This document shows positions 30,237 to 38,837 of a stretch of 64,000 nt of DNA, one piece after another. Every line of letters starts with the position of its first letter. Positions within the stretch are counted from its first letter, which is position 1. A program made the position numbers and the translations under genes. The stretch comes from Aquiflexum balticum DSM 16537 (lineage in GTDB: Bacteria; Bacteroidota; Bacteroidia; Cytophagales; Cyclobacteriaceae). The stretch is from NCBI RefSeq assembly GCF_900176595.1, contig NZ_LT838813.1:806001-870000 (forward strand), in the 5' to 3' direction. The notes below the pieces were generated by a model, which was not told the origin of the DNA, searched no databases, and saw only the letters and a list, made by a program, of their open reading frames with translations.

Positions 30237-32600
30237 ATGAAAAAATACATATTGATTATATTCATGCATTTTCTTGTAGCGAGCCCACTGATGGCTCAAC
30301 AAACAGGAATTATTCAAGGGCTTTTGACAAGTGATGAGGGTCCACTTGTCCAGGCTACCGTAATGGTCCAAAACACAGGCTTCGGGGCCATATCTGATTT
30401 TGACGGGAAATTCAGCATTGCAAATATCCCTGCCGGGAATTATAAGCTGCAGATCAGGGCAATAGGTTTTGCAACCACCGTTGTGGATGTAACTGTAGAG
30501 GGAGGTAAAACCACCGACTTTGCAAAAGAAATAAACCAGGACAGAATTGGTCTGAATGAAGTGGTGGTAAGCAGCAGCCGATACGAACTCAATAGGGAAG
30601 ACGCACCCAGTGTAGTCTCCGTCATTGGTTCCAAAATCCTCAACGCAACACAGTCTGTAACCATGGTAGAGGGCTTGAGTTACCAACCCGGTATCAGGGT
30701 AGAGTCTAACTGTCAGAACTGTGGATTTACCCAATTAAGAATGAATGGACTGGAAGGCCCATATTCTCAGATTCTGGTTAACAGTAGACCCATCTTCAGC
30801 ACTTTGACCGGAGTATATGGTCTTGAAATGATCCCTGCCAATATGATTGAACGTGTGGAGGTTGTAAGAAGTGGAGGTTCTGCCCTATTTGGTTCAAATG
30901 CCATAGCCGGAACTGTCAATATCATCACCAAAGAACCCGTGGAAAACTCGTGGCAAATTGGGTCTAATTTTGGTTTGTTAAGAGGGGATATTCCCGATAA
31001 TACCCTTAATTTCAATGGATCTGTCGTCAGTGAAGATCTCAACAGCGGTGTTACTTTTTACGGTATGAAAAGAGACAGGGGCGGATTTGATGCCGATGGT
31101 GACGGATTTACCGAAATTGTTCAGTTAAATAATCTCACTTTTGGTGCAAAGGCATTTTACAAGCCTACAGAGCTCAGTAAGCTGACTTTGGATGTGAATG
31201 CTATAGATGAATTCAGGAGGGGTGGAGATCAATTGGAACTACCTCCCCATTTTACAGATATCGCAGAGCAATTGGATCACAACATTATAAACGTGGGTCT
31301 GACATATGATCAGTTCAGTAAGGACCGGAGATCGAAGGTGTCCACCTATGGCAGTTTGCTTTCAGGGACAAGAAGGAGTTTTTATGGCGGACTTGGAGGC
31401 GAGCGAACATTGGAAGATAGTATTGCAGCAGCCAGTGCCTATGGATTGACCAATGACTTTGCGGGAGTTTTAGGAACCCAGTTTACCCATAACTTTACAG
31501 GAAGGAATGTTTTTGTAGGTGGAATTGAATACCAGGGAAATTCTGTAAAGGATGAAATTGCAGGTTATGAAAAATTAATTGATCAAAAAGTCAATTCAGT
31601 AGGTTTTTATGGTCAATTTGAATGGAAAGCAGCGGATAAATTGACGCTCTTTATGGGAACAAGATATGATGTTGTCAATGTGGACGGGGTATATGAGATC
31701 GGTAATATTAACCGGTCAGTAGATTTCAACAATGGGGTATTGAGTCCAAGATTTACCGTTTTATACGAATTGATGCCGGGAGCACAATTGAGGGGAGGCT
31801 ATGCAAGAGGGTTCAGGGCACCTCAGGCATTCGATGAAGACCTACATATTTCTTCCGTAGGGGGTGAGCAAAGGTTTGTCATTTTGGCCAATGACCTGGA
31901 AATGGAAACTTCTGACGCCTTTACAGCCTCCTTGAATTTTGGCAAAAATACCGGTTTAGTCCAAAGTAACTTTTTGATAGAGGGCTTTTATACAAAACTG
32001 AACAATCAATTTCAAAGAGTGAATCTGGGAGAGCAGGCCAATGGTTCATTCTTGGAAGAAACCAGAAACGGTAGCGGTGCGACTGTTTCCGGTGTGAACT
32101 TTGAATATTCCATATCCCCTTCCCGATATTTCTCTTTCCAAATGGGAGGTACCCTTCAAAGGGCACTGTATGACGAAGACGAGGTTTTATTTGAGCCGGA
32201 AGAAGGTACCACAGAATTTCCCGAAATAACAGTTTCTGAATTTATAAGAACACCAAATACCTATGGATTCCTTGCAGCCAATTGGACACCAAACAAGAAA
32301 TTTACCTTGGATCTGACCGGAATCTACACCGGTTCTATGGTAGCTCCTTTGGTGGTCAATGATGAGGCATTTATTGAGCTGATCGATACGCAATCCTTCT
32401 TCGACGTCAATTTAAGAATGGCTTACAGGTGGCAATTGAAAAATAAATTCAGTCTGGAGCTGAGCGGAGGAGTACAGAATATGTTTGACAGTTTCCAGAG
32501 TGATTTCAGTACCGGTCCGACAAGGGATTCAGATTTTGTATTTGGCCCAATGAGACCAAGAACCTTTTTCATTGGAGTAAAAATCGGTAACTTCCTCTAA
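30237..32600 (+). CDS. TonB-dependent outer-membrane receptor
   Basis: 787 residues from ATG 30237 (MKKYILIIFMHFLVASPLMAQ, a clear signal peptide). Carboxypeptidase-like domain at about 22 to 110 (IIQGLLTSDEGPLVQATVMVQ, SDFDGKFSIANIPAGNYKL). Plug at about 115 to 240 (NEVVVSSSRYELNREDAPSVVSVIG, NCQNCGFTQLRMNGLEGPYSQILV-like, SGGSALFGSNAIAGTVNIITK), then barrel ending MRPRTFFIGVKIGNFL. The plug has a CxxC (ESNCQNCGF), which is typical of a branch of metal receptors in Bacteroidota. The stop TAA overlaps the ATG of the thioredoxin gene by one base. Context (His-rich protein before, thioredoxin and Feo after) suggests a metal ligand; identity unknown. Confidence 0.9.
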   Translation: MKKYILIIFMHFLVASPLMAQQTGIIQGLLTSDEGPLVQATVMVQNTGFGAISDFDGKFSIANIPAGNYKLQIRAIGFATTVVDVTVEGGKTTDFAKEINQDRIGLNEVVVSSSRYELNREDAPSVVSVIGSKILNATQSVTMVEGLSYQPGIRVESNCQNCGFTQLRMNGLEGPYSQILVNSRPIFSTLTGVYGLEMIPANMIERVEVVRSGGSALFGSNAIAGTVNIITKEPVENSWQIGSNFGLLRGDIPDNTLNFNGSVVSEDLNSGVTFYGMKRDRGGFDADGDGFTEIVQLNNLTFGAKAFYKPTELSKLTLDVNAIDEFRRGGDQLELPPHFTDIAEQLDHNIINVGLTYDQFSKDRRSKVSTYGSLLSGTRRSFYGGLGGERTLEDSIAAASAYGLTNDFAGVLGTQFTHNFTGRNVFVGGIEYQGNSVKDEIAGYEKLIDQKVNSVGFYGQFEWKAADKLTLFMGTRYDVVNVDGVYEIGNINRSVDFNNGVLSPRFTVLYELMPGAQLRGGYARGFRAPQAFDEDLHISSVGGEQRFVILANDLEMETSDAFTASLNFGKNTGLVQSNFLIEGFYTKLNNQFQRVNLGEQANGSFLEETRNGSGATVSGVNFEYSISPSRYFSFQMGGTLQRALYDEDEVLFEPEEGTTEFPEITVSEFIRTPNTYGFLAANWTPNKKFTLDLTGIYTGSMVAPLVVNDEAFIELIDTQSFFDVNLRMAYRWQLKNKFSLELSGGVQNMFDSFQSDFSTGPTRDSDFVFGPMRPRTFFIGVKIGNFL

Positions 32601-33076
32601 TGAAATCAGTTCCTGTCATATTGATGTTGATTTTCCTGAGCAGGTATTCTCCTGCTCAGGAAAAATCTACGGATTTTTGGCTGGATTTCGAGCAGTTGGA
32701 AGATTCTTTGCGGGTCAATCCAAAACCTGTTTTTTTGTATTTCCATACAGATTGGTGTACCTATTGCCGGAAAATGGAGGCTGAGGTTTTCTCCAAACCC
32801 TTTATAGTCGCTGAGCTATCTGAAAACTATTATGCAGTCAAATTCGATGCAGAAAATCCGGAGGATGTGATTTTTGATGGAATGGTATTTTCCAACCGAC
32901 AATTGAAAAAATCGAGAACTCCGCTCCATGACTTGGCCATTTTGTTCAATGGTCAAAATAATCCTTTTGCACCGCCCCTTATGCTGCTGATGGATGAAAA
33001 TTTTTTGGTGAAAAAGCGGGTCAATTCCTACCTGGATTCCAAATCCTTGCACGCTTTTCTTGAATCTGATTTATAG
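32600..33076 (+). CDS. Exported thioredoxin-like protein
   Basis: 158 residues, translationally coupled to the receptor (TAATG overlap). Signal peptide at residues 1 to about 19 (VILMLIFLSRYSPAQ). Thioredoxin fold with active site FHTDWCTYCRKMEAEVF, Cys-x-x-Cys near residues 53 to 56, and a cis-Pro region NNPFAPPLMLLMDENF. Probably a periplasmic disulfide reductase or isomerase. Pairing with a receptor that has CxxC in its plug suggests that it keeps those cysteines reduced; this is inference. An intergenic stretch of about 160 bases separates it from feoA. Confidence 0.85.
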   Translation: MKSVPVILMLIFLSRYSPAQEKSTDFWLDFEQLEDSLRVNPKPVFLYFHTDWCTYCRKMEAEVFSKPFIVAELSENYYAVKFDAENPEDVIFDGMVFSNRQLKKSRTPLHDLAILFNGQNNPFAPPLMLLMDENFLVKKRVNSYLDSKSLHAFLESDL

Positions 33077-33237
33077 TTTTTTCTTTGCAAAAAAGCGTCA
33101 AGAACTTTCGGATTGGTGAAATTCAACAAAGTTTTTGAACATAATTCCATTTTATCAAGAACTAATCTAAATAAAATTGTTTCTCTATAAAATCAACTGC
33201 AAATTGCAAGTGCAAATCTTATGTTTTGACCTTTAAA

Positions 33238-33513
33238 ATGAATTGTATGATTTCTGCCATTGAAATGCATTCAGATCAATCTTATATTATCCATTCGATA
33301 ATTGATTCCCCTTTACAGGTTAATTTTTTAGAGATTGGGGTATTGGTGGGGAAACGGATCAAGCTGCTTCATCAAGCTCCTTTTTCTGGTTCAATGGCAT
33401 TTGAAGTAGGGGAAAATCTGGTCTTTATGCGTAAAAGTGAAGCGAACCTCATTCAAGTAATTCCTGAAGGTGAAAATCAAGATAATAAGGAATCAGTCCT
33501 AAAAACAATTTAG
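33238..33513 (+). CDS. feoA: FeoA-domain protein
   Basis: 91-residue SH3-like protein that assists the FeoB Fe(II) transporter from the cytoplasmic side. Start placed at ATG 33238; a TTG four codons earlier is unlikely, and an ATG at 33247 is possible. The FeoA pattern is VNFLEIGVLVGKRIKLLHQAPFSGSMAFEVGENLVFMRKSEANLI, split as an initial LEIGVLVGKRIKLLHQAPF and a final EVGENLVFMRKSEA. It precedes feoB by 31 bases. Upstream (33198-33217) are three TGCAA units, and an ATTGCAA also lies upstream of the 29.7 kb gene. Confidence 0.87.
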   Translation: MNCMISAIEMHSDQSYIIHSIIDSPLQVNFLEIGVLVGKRIKLLHQAPFSGSMAFEVGENLVFMRKSEANLIQVIPEGENQDNKESVLKTI

Positions 33514-33544
33514 TGTAATCATCCACTGCAATCTTTAAAATCCA

Positions 33545-35674
33545 ATGGCCACGCAGTCCACAGTACAGCCCAAAGAAAAAACCATCGCCATCATCGGTAA
33601 TCCCAATGTTGGTAAGTCCAGTATTTTCAACCAATTGACAGGCCTCAACCAAAAGATAGGTAATTACCCCGGTGTCACTGTAGACAAGACTTTAGGGTTT
33701 TTACATAACTCAGGAAAAGAATTTCAGTTGATTGATCTCCCGGGAACCTATAGTATTTTTCCGAAATCTGAAGATGAACTGATCGCTTTAAGGGTACTCA
33801 CAGGAATGGAGGAGGAAAAACCGGATGCAGTAATGGTGATTCTCGATTCCTGCAATCTGGAAAGAAGCTTGCTTTTGGCCACGCAGGTTTTAGATCTTGG
33901 ATTGCCTTTGGCCTTTGTCCTCAATATGAAGGACTTGGCTGAGATAAATGGAATAAAGATTAAAACCCACAAACTCTATGAGGCACTGGGAGTCCCTTTG
34001 GTCATGACGGATGCCCGAAAGTCAGTGGGCATGGAGGCAATCCGGTCTTTGATTTTTGAGGAAAAATTCGGGCAAGGCCAGCGATTTCTTGAAATATCAG
34101 AAATAGCCAATCAGGAATTACTGGAAAAAGTAAGAGATAAGTTTGGACTCCAAAACTTATATCAGGCATTCCAATACCTGATTTTTGCTGATTCCAATAA
34201 GTTACTTTCTTTAAAAGATAAGGAGTGGATTAGAGAGGTTTGTGGGCAATTTCACTTTGACAGACAAGCCGCACAAATTGAAGAAAGTAATAGAAGATAT
34301 GCCAAAATCAAAGAAATCTTAAAAGACACCATTTCTTCTTCTACAGCAAAAACCAGCAAATTCACCAAAAATCTTGATAGGTTTTTGTTGCACCCCATAT
34401 TGGGGTATCTGGTGTTTATCGGAATCATGCTTTTGATTTTTCAGGCAATTTTTGCCTGGGCAGGAGTGCCAATGGACTGGATTGACCTAGGCTTTGCCGA
34501 ACTTTCTTCATGGATTTCTTCCTACTTACCTGCAGGAGTTTTAACCGACTTTCTTGCCGAAGGATTGATTCCTGGAATTGGTGGGATTGTCATATTTATT
34601 CCTCAAATAGCCCTTTTATTTGGCTTTTTGGCTTTTTTGGAGGACACAGGTTACTTATCCAGAGTAGTCTTCCTGATGGACCGTATCATGAGACCCTTTG
34701 GTTTGCATGGCAAAAGTGTAGTGCCTTTGATTTCGGGGTTGGCCTGTGCCATACCTGCTGTCATGGCCACAAGGACCATCAGCAATACCAAAGAAAAATT
34801 GATTACCATCTTGGTCACCCCTTGGATGAGTTGTTCAGCCAGATTGCCTGTTTACATTATTATTATTGGATTGGTGATACCGGCAGAAACTTATTTCGGC
34901 TTCAATATGCAGGCATTGGCACTTTTGGGTATGTATCTACTGGGAACAGTCGCAACCCTTATCGGAGCATTTTTGCTCAACCTGGTATTTGAACAAAAAG
35001 AGAGGAGCTTTCTCCTGACCGAATTACCCATTTATCGTTTTCCAAGGTGGAAAGCGGTCCTGTTGACCATGTACAGCAAATCCAAGGTTTTTGTGTTTGA
35101 GGCAGGAAAGGTGATTTTGTCCATTTCGATTATCTTATGGGTCTTGGCAAGCTATGGACCACCTGCTACCATGAATACATTGGAAGAGGAAAAAATTGCC
35201 TTATTGGAGGCGGCAAACTCAGAAGTGGATGCCACTGAAATTGAAGAACTTTATGCTTCCAAAAAGCTCGAAGCCTCGTTTATAGGAATTTTGGGCAAAG
35301 CCATAGAACCTGCCATCAAACCCTTGGGCTACGATTGGAAAATTGGAATTGCACTGATCACTTCCTTTGCAGCTAGGGAAGTATTTGTGGCCACAATTGC
35401 TACCATTTACAGTATTGGAGGTGATGTGGACAATGAACTGACCATCCGTGAAAAACTCGCACAGGAGACCCGACCGGACACTGGTGAAAAAGTATTCAAT
35501 TTGGCAACAGGCATTTCCCTGATGGTTTTTTATGCCTTTGCCATGCAGTGCATGAGTACCTTGGCTGTAGTCAAGCGGGAAACCAAAACCTGGAAATGGC
35601 CCATCCTTCAGACAGTTGTCATGACAGCAGTAGCTTATATGGCTGCATTGATCACTTATCAAATCCTAGTATAA
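33545..35674 (+). CDS. feoB: Ferrous iron transporter FeoB
   Basis: 709-residue inner-membrane Fe(II) transporter with a cytoplasmic G domain. G1 is GNPNVGKS at residues 18 to 25; G2 GVTVDKTLG near 42; G3 DLPGTYS near 65; G4 NMKD near 128; then a helical spacer. The membrane half shows the two Gate domains: GLIPGIGGIVIFIPQIALLFG near 342, GLHGKSVVPLISGLACAIPAVMATR-type near 393, WMSCSARLPVYIII near 431, and ITSFAAREVFVATIATIYS near 603. Cysteines proposed for the iron path are visible in SGLACAIP and WMSCSARL. feoA lies upstream and a tiny Cys-rich partner directly downstream. Confidence 0.94.
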   Translation: MATQSTVQPKEKTIAIIGNPNVGKSSIFNQLTGLNQKIGNYPGVTVDKTLGFLHNSGKEFQLIDLPGTYSIFPKSEDELIALRVLTGMEEEKPDAVMVILDSCNLERSLLLATQVLDLGLPLAFVLNMKDLAEINGIKIKTHKLYEALGVPLVMTDARKSVGMEAIRSLIFEEKFGQGQRFLEISEIANQELLEKVRDKFGLQNLYQAFQYLIFADSNKLLSLKDKEWIREVCGQFHFDRQAAQIEESNRRYAKIKEILKDTISSSTAKTSKFTKNLDRFLLHPILGYLVFIGIMLLIFQAIFAWAGVPMDWIDLGFAELSSWISSYLPAGVLTDFLAEGLIPGIGGIVIFIPQIALLFGFLAFLEDTGYLSRVVFLMDRIMRPFGLHGKSVVPLISGLACAIPAVMATRTISNTKEKLITILVTPWMSCSARLPVYIIIIGLVIPAETYFGFNMQALALLGMYLLGTVATLIGAFLLNLVFEQKERSFLLTELPIYRFPRWKAVLLTMYSKSKVFVFEAGKVILSISIILWVLASYGPPATMNTLEEEKIALLEAANSEVDATEIEELYASKKLEASFIGILGKAIEPAIKPLGYDWKIGIALITSFAAREVFVATIATIYSIGGDVDNELTIREKLAQETRPDTGEKVFNLATGISLMVFYAFAMQCMSTLAVVKRETKTWKWPILQTVVMTAVAYMAALITYQILV

Positions 35675-35675
35675 T

Positions 35676-35798
35676 ATGTGGCAGGAAATCATTGTCTTCA
35701 GTTTGTTTTTTCTGGTTCTTGGAATGGGGACTTACAGGATGTTTTTTAAGAAAAAACCAAAAAGCAGTAATGGCTGTGGTTGTGAAGGTTGTGGTTAA
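35676..35798 (+). CDS. FeoB-associated Cys-rich membrane protein
   Basis: 40 residues, one base after the feoB stop. Residues 4 to 23 form a membrane span (EIIVFSLFFLVLGMGTYRMF), followed by a basic stretch (KKKPKSS) and the tail NGCGCEGCG. This is the pattern of the small FeoB-associated cysteine-rich proteins that follow feoB in many bacteria and may act like FeoC. Three cysteines in the tail could bind iron or a cluster. Recognised from position and pattern. Confidence 0.8.
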   Translation: MWQEIIVFSLFFLVLGMGTYRMFFKKKPKSSNGCGCEGCG

Positions 35799-35847
35799 GC
35801 TTAAAAATCCTTTGGTAAGTTAAGTTGGGAAACAATTTGATATTAAA

Positions 35848-35997
35848 ATGGTCAAAACAGAAAATTTCCAAAGGGTTGAAGTAAAAGATTTGTACTTCGG
35901 TACATCAAACTTGCAAAAACTGAGAAAACAAGAGTTTCAAGAATCGAACAAATTGCAGCACTAGCTTCAAAGGGGGAGAAATTAAAAGGGAGTTGAC
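35848..35997 (+). pseudogene. Possible degraded small gene
   Basis: An ATG at 35848 opens a 38-codon frame (MVKTENFQRVEVKDLYFG...). A second frame with protein-like content (SRIEQIAALASKGEKLKGS, stop at about 35997) begins as the first one ends, so one frameshift would join them into about 50 residues. The family is unrecognised. It may be chance. Confidence 0.25.
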
Positions 35998-36005
35998 AAA
36001 TAGAA

Positions 36006-36608
36006 ATGAATCTAAAAAAACACCTACAATCCTTACATAAATTTTCGGATGAAGAGCTGAATATGGCGCTTGGTTTTTTCTATCAGGAAAGATTCAAAAA
36101 AGGAGACTTCTACCTCAGAGAAGGTCAATTTTCCAATAAAATCTCTTTCATAGAATCCGGCTTGTTTAGACTATACTACCAGGTGGAGGGGGAAGAAAAG
36201 ATCATGCTGTTCTTCTCAGAAAACCAATTCATCTCTGATTATTTTGGCTACCTCACACAAAGCCCTTCTATACGTCCTATCCAAGCTTTGGAAGATTCAT
36301 TGGTTTACAGCATAGAAAGAGACAAACTCAATCAGCTTTTTGAATGCTCAAAAGCTTGGGAACACGTGGGCAGGAAATTAGCAGAATCCGCTTATGTGAC
36401 CTCAGTGCTTAGGGCAAACAGGCTATTGCATGATGATTTTGATACGCGATTGAATACCTTCATTAATGAAAGCCCTACGTTATTACAGCGTGTCCCACAG
36501 TATATGATTGCCTCTTACCTTAATATGACACCCGAAACATTAAGTAGGGTAAAAAGAAGATTGATGAAAAATAAAGAGATAAAAGATACCATCCATAAAA
36601 GTATCTGA
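36006..36608 (+). CDS. Crp/Fnr-family transcriptional regulator
   Basis: 200-residue regulator with an N-terminal cyclic-nucleotide-binding-type domain (KGDFYLREGQFSNKISFIESGLFRLYYQ-type, residues 33 to 60; EEKIMLFFSENQFISDYFGYL) and a C-terminal helix-turn-helix (VPQYMIASYLNMTPETLSRVKRRL-type, residues 161 to 185). No Fnr-type cysteine cluster at the N-terminus, so it is not an oxygen sensor of that kind. In Bacteroidota this subgroup often governs adjacent genes. The gene at 36.7 kb follows 107 bases later in the same direction. Confidence 0.88.
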   Translation: MNLKKHLQSLHKFSDEELNMALGFFYQERFKKGDFYLREGQFSNKISFIESGLFRLYYQVEGEEKIMLFFSENQFISDYFGYLTQSPSIRPIQALEDSLVYSIERDKLNQLFECSKAWEHVGRKLAESAYVTSVLRANRLLHDDFDTRLNTFINESPTLLQRVPQYMIASYLNMTPETLSRVKRRLMKNKEIKDTIHKSI

Positions 36609-36715
36609 TTACTGTTTTTTTGAAGTTTCGCGTTATTGATTTGAATCAATGACTGCATAGTCTGTTGTCGCGAATTTTGTAATCAATTCAAAAGTAAGAA
36701 ACAAAATTCACAGCT

Positions 36716-37300
36716 ATGGACAAGATTATGGCTTTACTATTTTTACCATTAAGTATGATTTCCGATGCACCAAAAAACAGGCTCTCTGCCAAAATTGAAC
36801 GATTGACCATTGAATACAATGGCAAAAATGTGAGGGCAAAAAAGCTAACCGTCAGTTCAGAAATTCCAATGAAAATTGATCGCGCTTGGAACAATATTAA
36901 AAGCCCTGCCCTCTTACAATTCCTGGCTAAAGGAATGATTTGGTTTAAACCAATCGGAAATGGTTTTCCCCATAAATGGGAAGTAGAACAGACTTATGGA
37001 ACAAAAATGCTGGTGTTTGGTTTCATACCCTTTGGTGGAATACATTATTTGTATATTGAGAAAATCGATGACCAAAACCATACCCTTGCAACCAAAGAAT
37101 GGAATAGAGGCACCAAAGTTTGGAATCATCATGTGGTAATGAGAGACCTTGGCGAAGGGAAAATTTATTATGAAGACGCAATTACTATTTATGCTGGTCT
37201 GATGACCGATTTTATCACAGCATTTGCCAAAATGTTTTACAAACACAGACAAAAAAGATGGCAATTAGTTGCAAATGAAAATCTTAACTTTGGGGAATAG
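36716..37300 (+). CDS. SRPBCC-like protein
   Basis: 194 residues of the START/polyketide-cyclase-like fold (predicted), which binds hydrophobic ligands. The typical opening lies near residues 45 to 70: TVSSEIPMKIDRAWNNIKSPALLQFL. It is followed by beta-rich segments (WEVEQTYGTKMLVFGFIPFGG, IEKIDDQNHTLATKEWNRG) and a C-terminal helix (MTDFITAFAKMFYKHRQKRW). No signal peptide, although the start is fairly hydrophobic (MDKIMALLFLPLSM). Located just after a Crp/Fnr regulator. Ligand unknown. Confidence 0.6.
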   Translation: MDKIMALLFLPLSMISDAPKNRLSAKIERLTIEYNGKNVRAKKLTVSSEIPMKIDRAWNNIKSPALLQFLAKGMIWFKPIGNGFPHKWEVEQTYGTKMLVFGFIPFGGIHYLYIEKIDDQNHTLATKEWNRGTKVWNHHVVMRDLGEGKIYYEDAITIYAGLMTDFITAFAKMFYKHRQKRWQLVANENLNFGE

Positions 37301-37405
37301 TGCCCTTACAAGCAAAGAATCATGTGTTTTGTTGTCAGGAAAAACAGGAACCTAAAGCCCCCTTTTTTGGTAAATTAGGCTAGAGAATCTTATCCATTCC
37401 CTTAT

Positions 37406-37444
37406 AAAAAAAATCTAAAAATGATTTAGGAATAGATTTTTTTT
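37406..37444. terminator. Likely bidirectional terminator
   Basis: AAAAAAAATCTA (37406-37417) pairs with TAGATTTTTTTT (37433-37444). The stem is AT-rich but long and ends in a T-run. It lies 105 bases after the SRPBCC-like gene. Confidence 0.4.
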
Positions 37445-37483
37445 CCTCAAATTTCAAGATCAATAAACTCAAAAATTTACAAC

Positions 37484-37849
37484 ATGAAAAAATCAGTTTT
37501 CTTATTATTTGGATTAATGCTTTGGGCTTCTACCTCCACTTTTGCTCATAATCCGGATTACTTTATTGGTACCTGGGATGTACTTATTTCAGATACCCCA
37601 CAGGGAAATGTAAATGTGACACTGATTCTTGAACGTGTTGAAGGAAAATTAACCGGTAAATTCACCCAAGGAGATTCCGAACAAGGAACTAACATTACCA
37701 ATATCAGCGAACAGGAAAACGGGATAATCCTATACTTCTTTGCAGAAGGATATGACCTTTATTTGAGTCTAAATGCTGCGGAAGAGGATAAGATTTCAGG
37801 ATTTCTGGTAGATCAATTTCCAGTAAAAGGTGAAAGGGTGAAAAAATAA
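37484..37849 (+). CDS. Small secreted beta-rich protein of unknown function
   Basis: 121 residues. Signal peptide MKKSVFLLFGLMLWASTSTFA, cleaved after about residue 21. The mature part reads as a small barrel: FIGTWDVLISDTPQGNVNVTL, LERVEGKLTGKFTQGD, GIILYFFAEGYDLYLSLNA. This G-x-W plus E-G-K-LTG-x-F pattern is common in secreted lipocalin-like proteins of Bacteroidota. It precedes the ModE-like gene by 4 bases, so it may share its transcript. Confidence 0.6.
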   Translation: MKKSVFLLFGLMLWASTSTFAHNPDYFIGTWDVLISDTPQGNVNVTLILERVEGKLTGKFTQGDSEQGTNITNISEQENGIILYFFAEGYDLYLSLNAAEEDKISGFLVDQFPVKGERVKK

Positions 37850-37853
37850 GTCA

Positions 37854-38195
37854 ATGTCCCAAAAAAAACTCAAAGTCAGATGCTGGATTGAACTGGATGA
37901 TAGCAGGTTTTTTGGGCCTGGAAGGGCCGAACTGTTGGAGCTGATAGTGCTCCACGGTTCGGTTTCAAAGGCTTCCAAAGCCATGGGCATGTCTTACAAG
38001 AAAGCTTGGGACATGGTCAATGACCTTAACAACAGAGGCCCGCAACCCTTTGTCATCTTACAGAAAGGAGGACAAAAAGGAGGTTCCGCCGTTCTCACTG
38101 AATTTGGAAAGAAATTTTTATTGCGGTACAAAGACCTGGATGCTAGAATGAAGGCATTGGCGAAAGAGGGTGAAGACATCATGGAAAACCTGTGA
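37854..38195 (+). CDS. ModE-like winged-helix regulator without a molybdate-binding domain
   Basis: 113 residues matching the N-terminal DNA-binding domain of ModE (LysR-type winged helix): GPGRAELLELIVLHGSVSKASKAMGMSYKKAWDMVNDLN-type stretch, residues 21 to 60, followed by the wing GGQKGGSAVLTEFGKKFLLRY. The C-terminal TOBE/molybdate domains of E. coli ModE are absent; single-domain forms are known in several phyla. It lies 640 bases upstream of modABC in the same orientation and is the likely local regulator. Confidence 0.82.
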   Translation: MSQKKLKVRCWIELDDSRFFGPGRAELLELIVLHGSVSKASKAMGMSYKKAWDMVNDLNNRGPQPFVILQKGGQKGGSAVLTEFGKKFLLRYKDLDARMKALAKEGEDIMENL

Positions 38196-38286
38196 TAGAT
38201 CACAAAAATTAAGAGGATTTATTTTTTTCAAAAGCGATATGTATATTTGGAAATATCGGTTACTATAACTTAGGTTAAAAAGAGCT

Positions 38287-38790
38287 ATGAAATCCGGCAT
38301 ATCAATTTTGTTTTTTCTTATATTCCTCAACTCCTGTGGAGAAAAGACCAATGCCCAATCTGAGGAAATTCTTTCCATTAAATTTTCCGGGGAATTTCCA
38401 ATCCCTTTCGATTTGAGCTTGGAAGAATTGAAGGCAATGCCTCAAATTGAGGTCTCAGGAAAGGAAAAGGATGAAGAAATCCACCATTTTCAGGGGGTTC
38501 TTTTGATTGACTTGCTCAAGAAAACGGGGTTGGAACTAGGGACAGGGCTAAAAGGAAAAAACCAGGCCCAATACCTCTTGGTTGAAGCGGCAGATGGTTA
38601 TAAAGTCGTTTTTTCACTTCCGGAAATTGACCCTGAATTTTCAGGCAAGCACATATTGGTTGCACATTCCAGAGATGGAATTCCATTGGAGGAAGGAGTT
38701 GGCCCCTTCCGTTTTGTGGTACCTGAAGAAAAGCTTCACGCCAGATGGGTCAGAGATGTTATTGCAGTAAAATTGATAAAAATAGATTAG
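38287..38790 (+). CDS. Lipoprotein with sulfite-oxidase/molybdopterin-type domain
   Basis: 167 residues with signal peptide and lipobox (LIFLNSCGE, Cys17). The body resembles the molybdopterin-binding fold of sulfite-oxidase-like proteins: FDLSLEELKAMPQIEVSGKEK, HHFQGVLLIDLLKKTGLELG, ADGYKVVFSLPEIDPEFSG and GVGPFRFVVPEEKLHARWVRDVIAVKLI-type end. It is much shorter than a catalytic enzyme, and the cysteine that ligates Mo in sulfite oxidase is not evident, so cofactor binding without catalysis, or another ligand, is possible. Neighbours (ModE-like upstream, modABC downstream) support a molybdenum link. Confidence 0.75.
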   Translation: MKSGISILFFLIFLNSCGEKTNAQSEEILSIKFSGEFPIPFDLSLEELKAMPQIEVSGKEKDEEIHHFQGVLLIDLLKKTGLELGTGLKGKNQAQYLLVEAADGYKVVFSLPEIDPEFSGKHILVAHSRDGIPLEEGVGPFRFVVPEEKLHARWVRDVIAVKLIKID

Positions 38791-38837
38791 GACCTGAAGG
38801 CTTTTAAAATCCGATTTGTTCCACCAGACAATCATTT

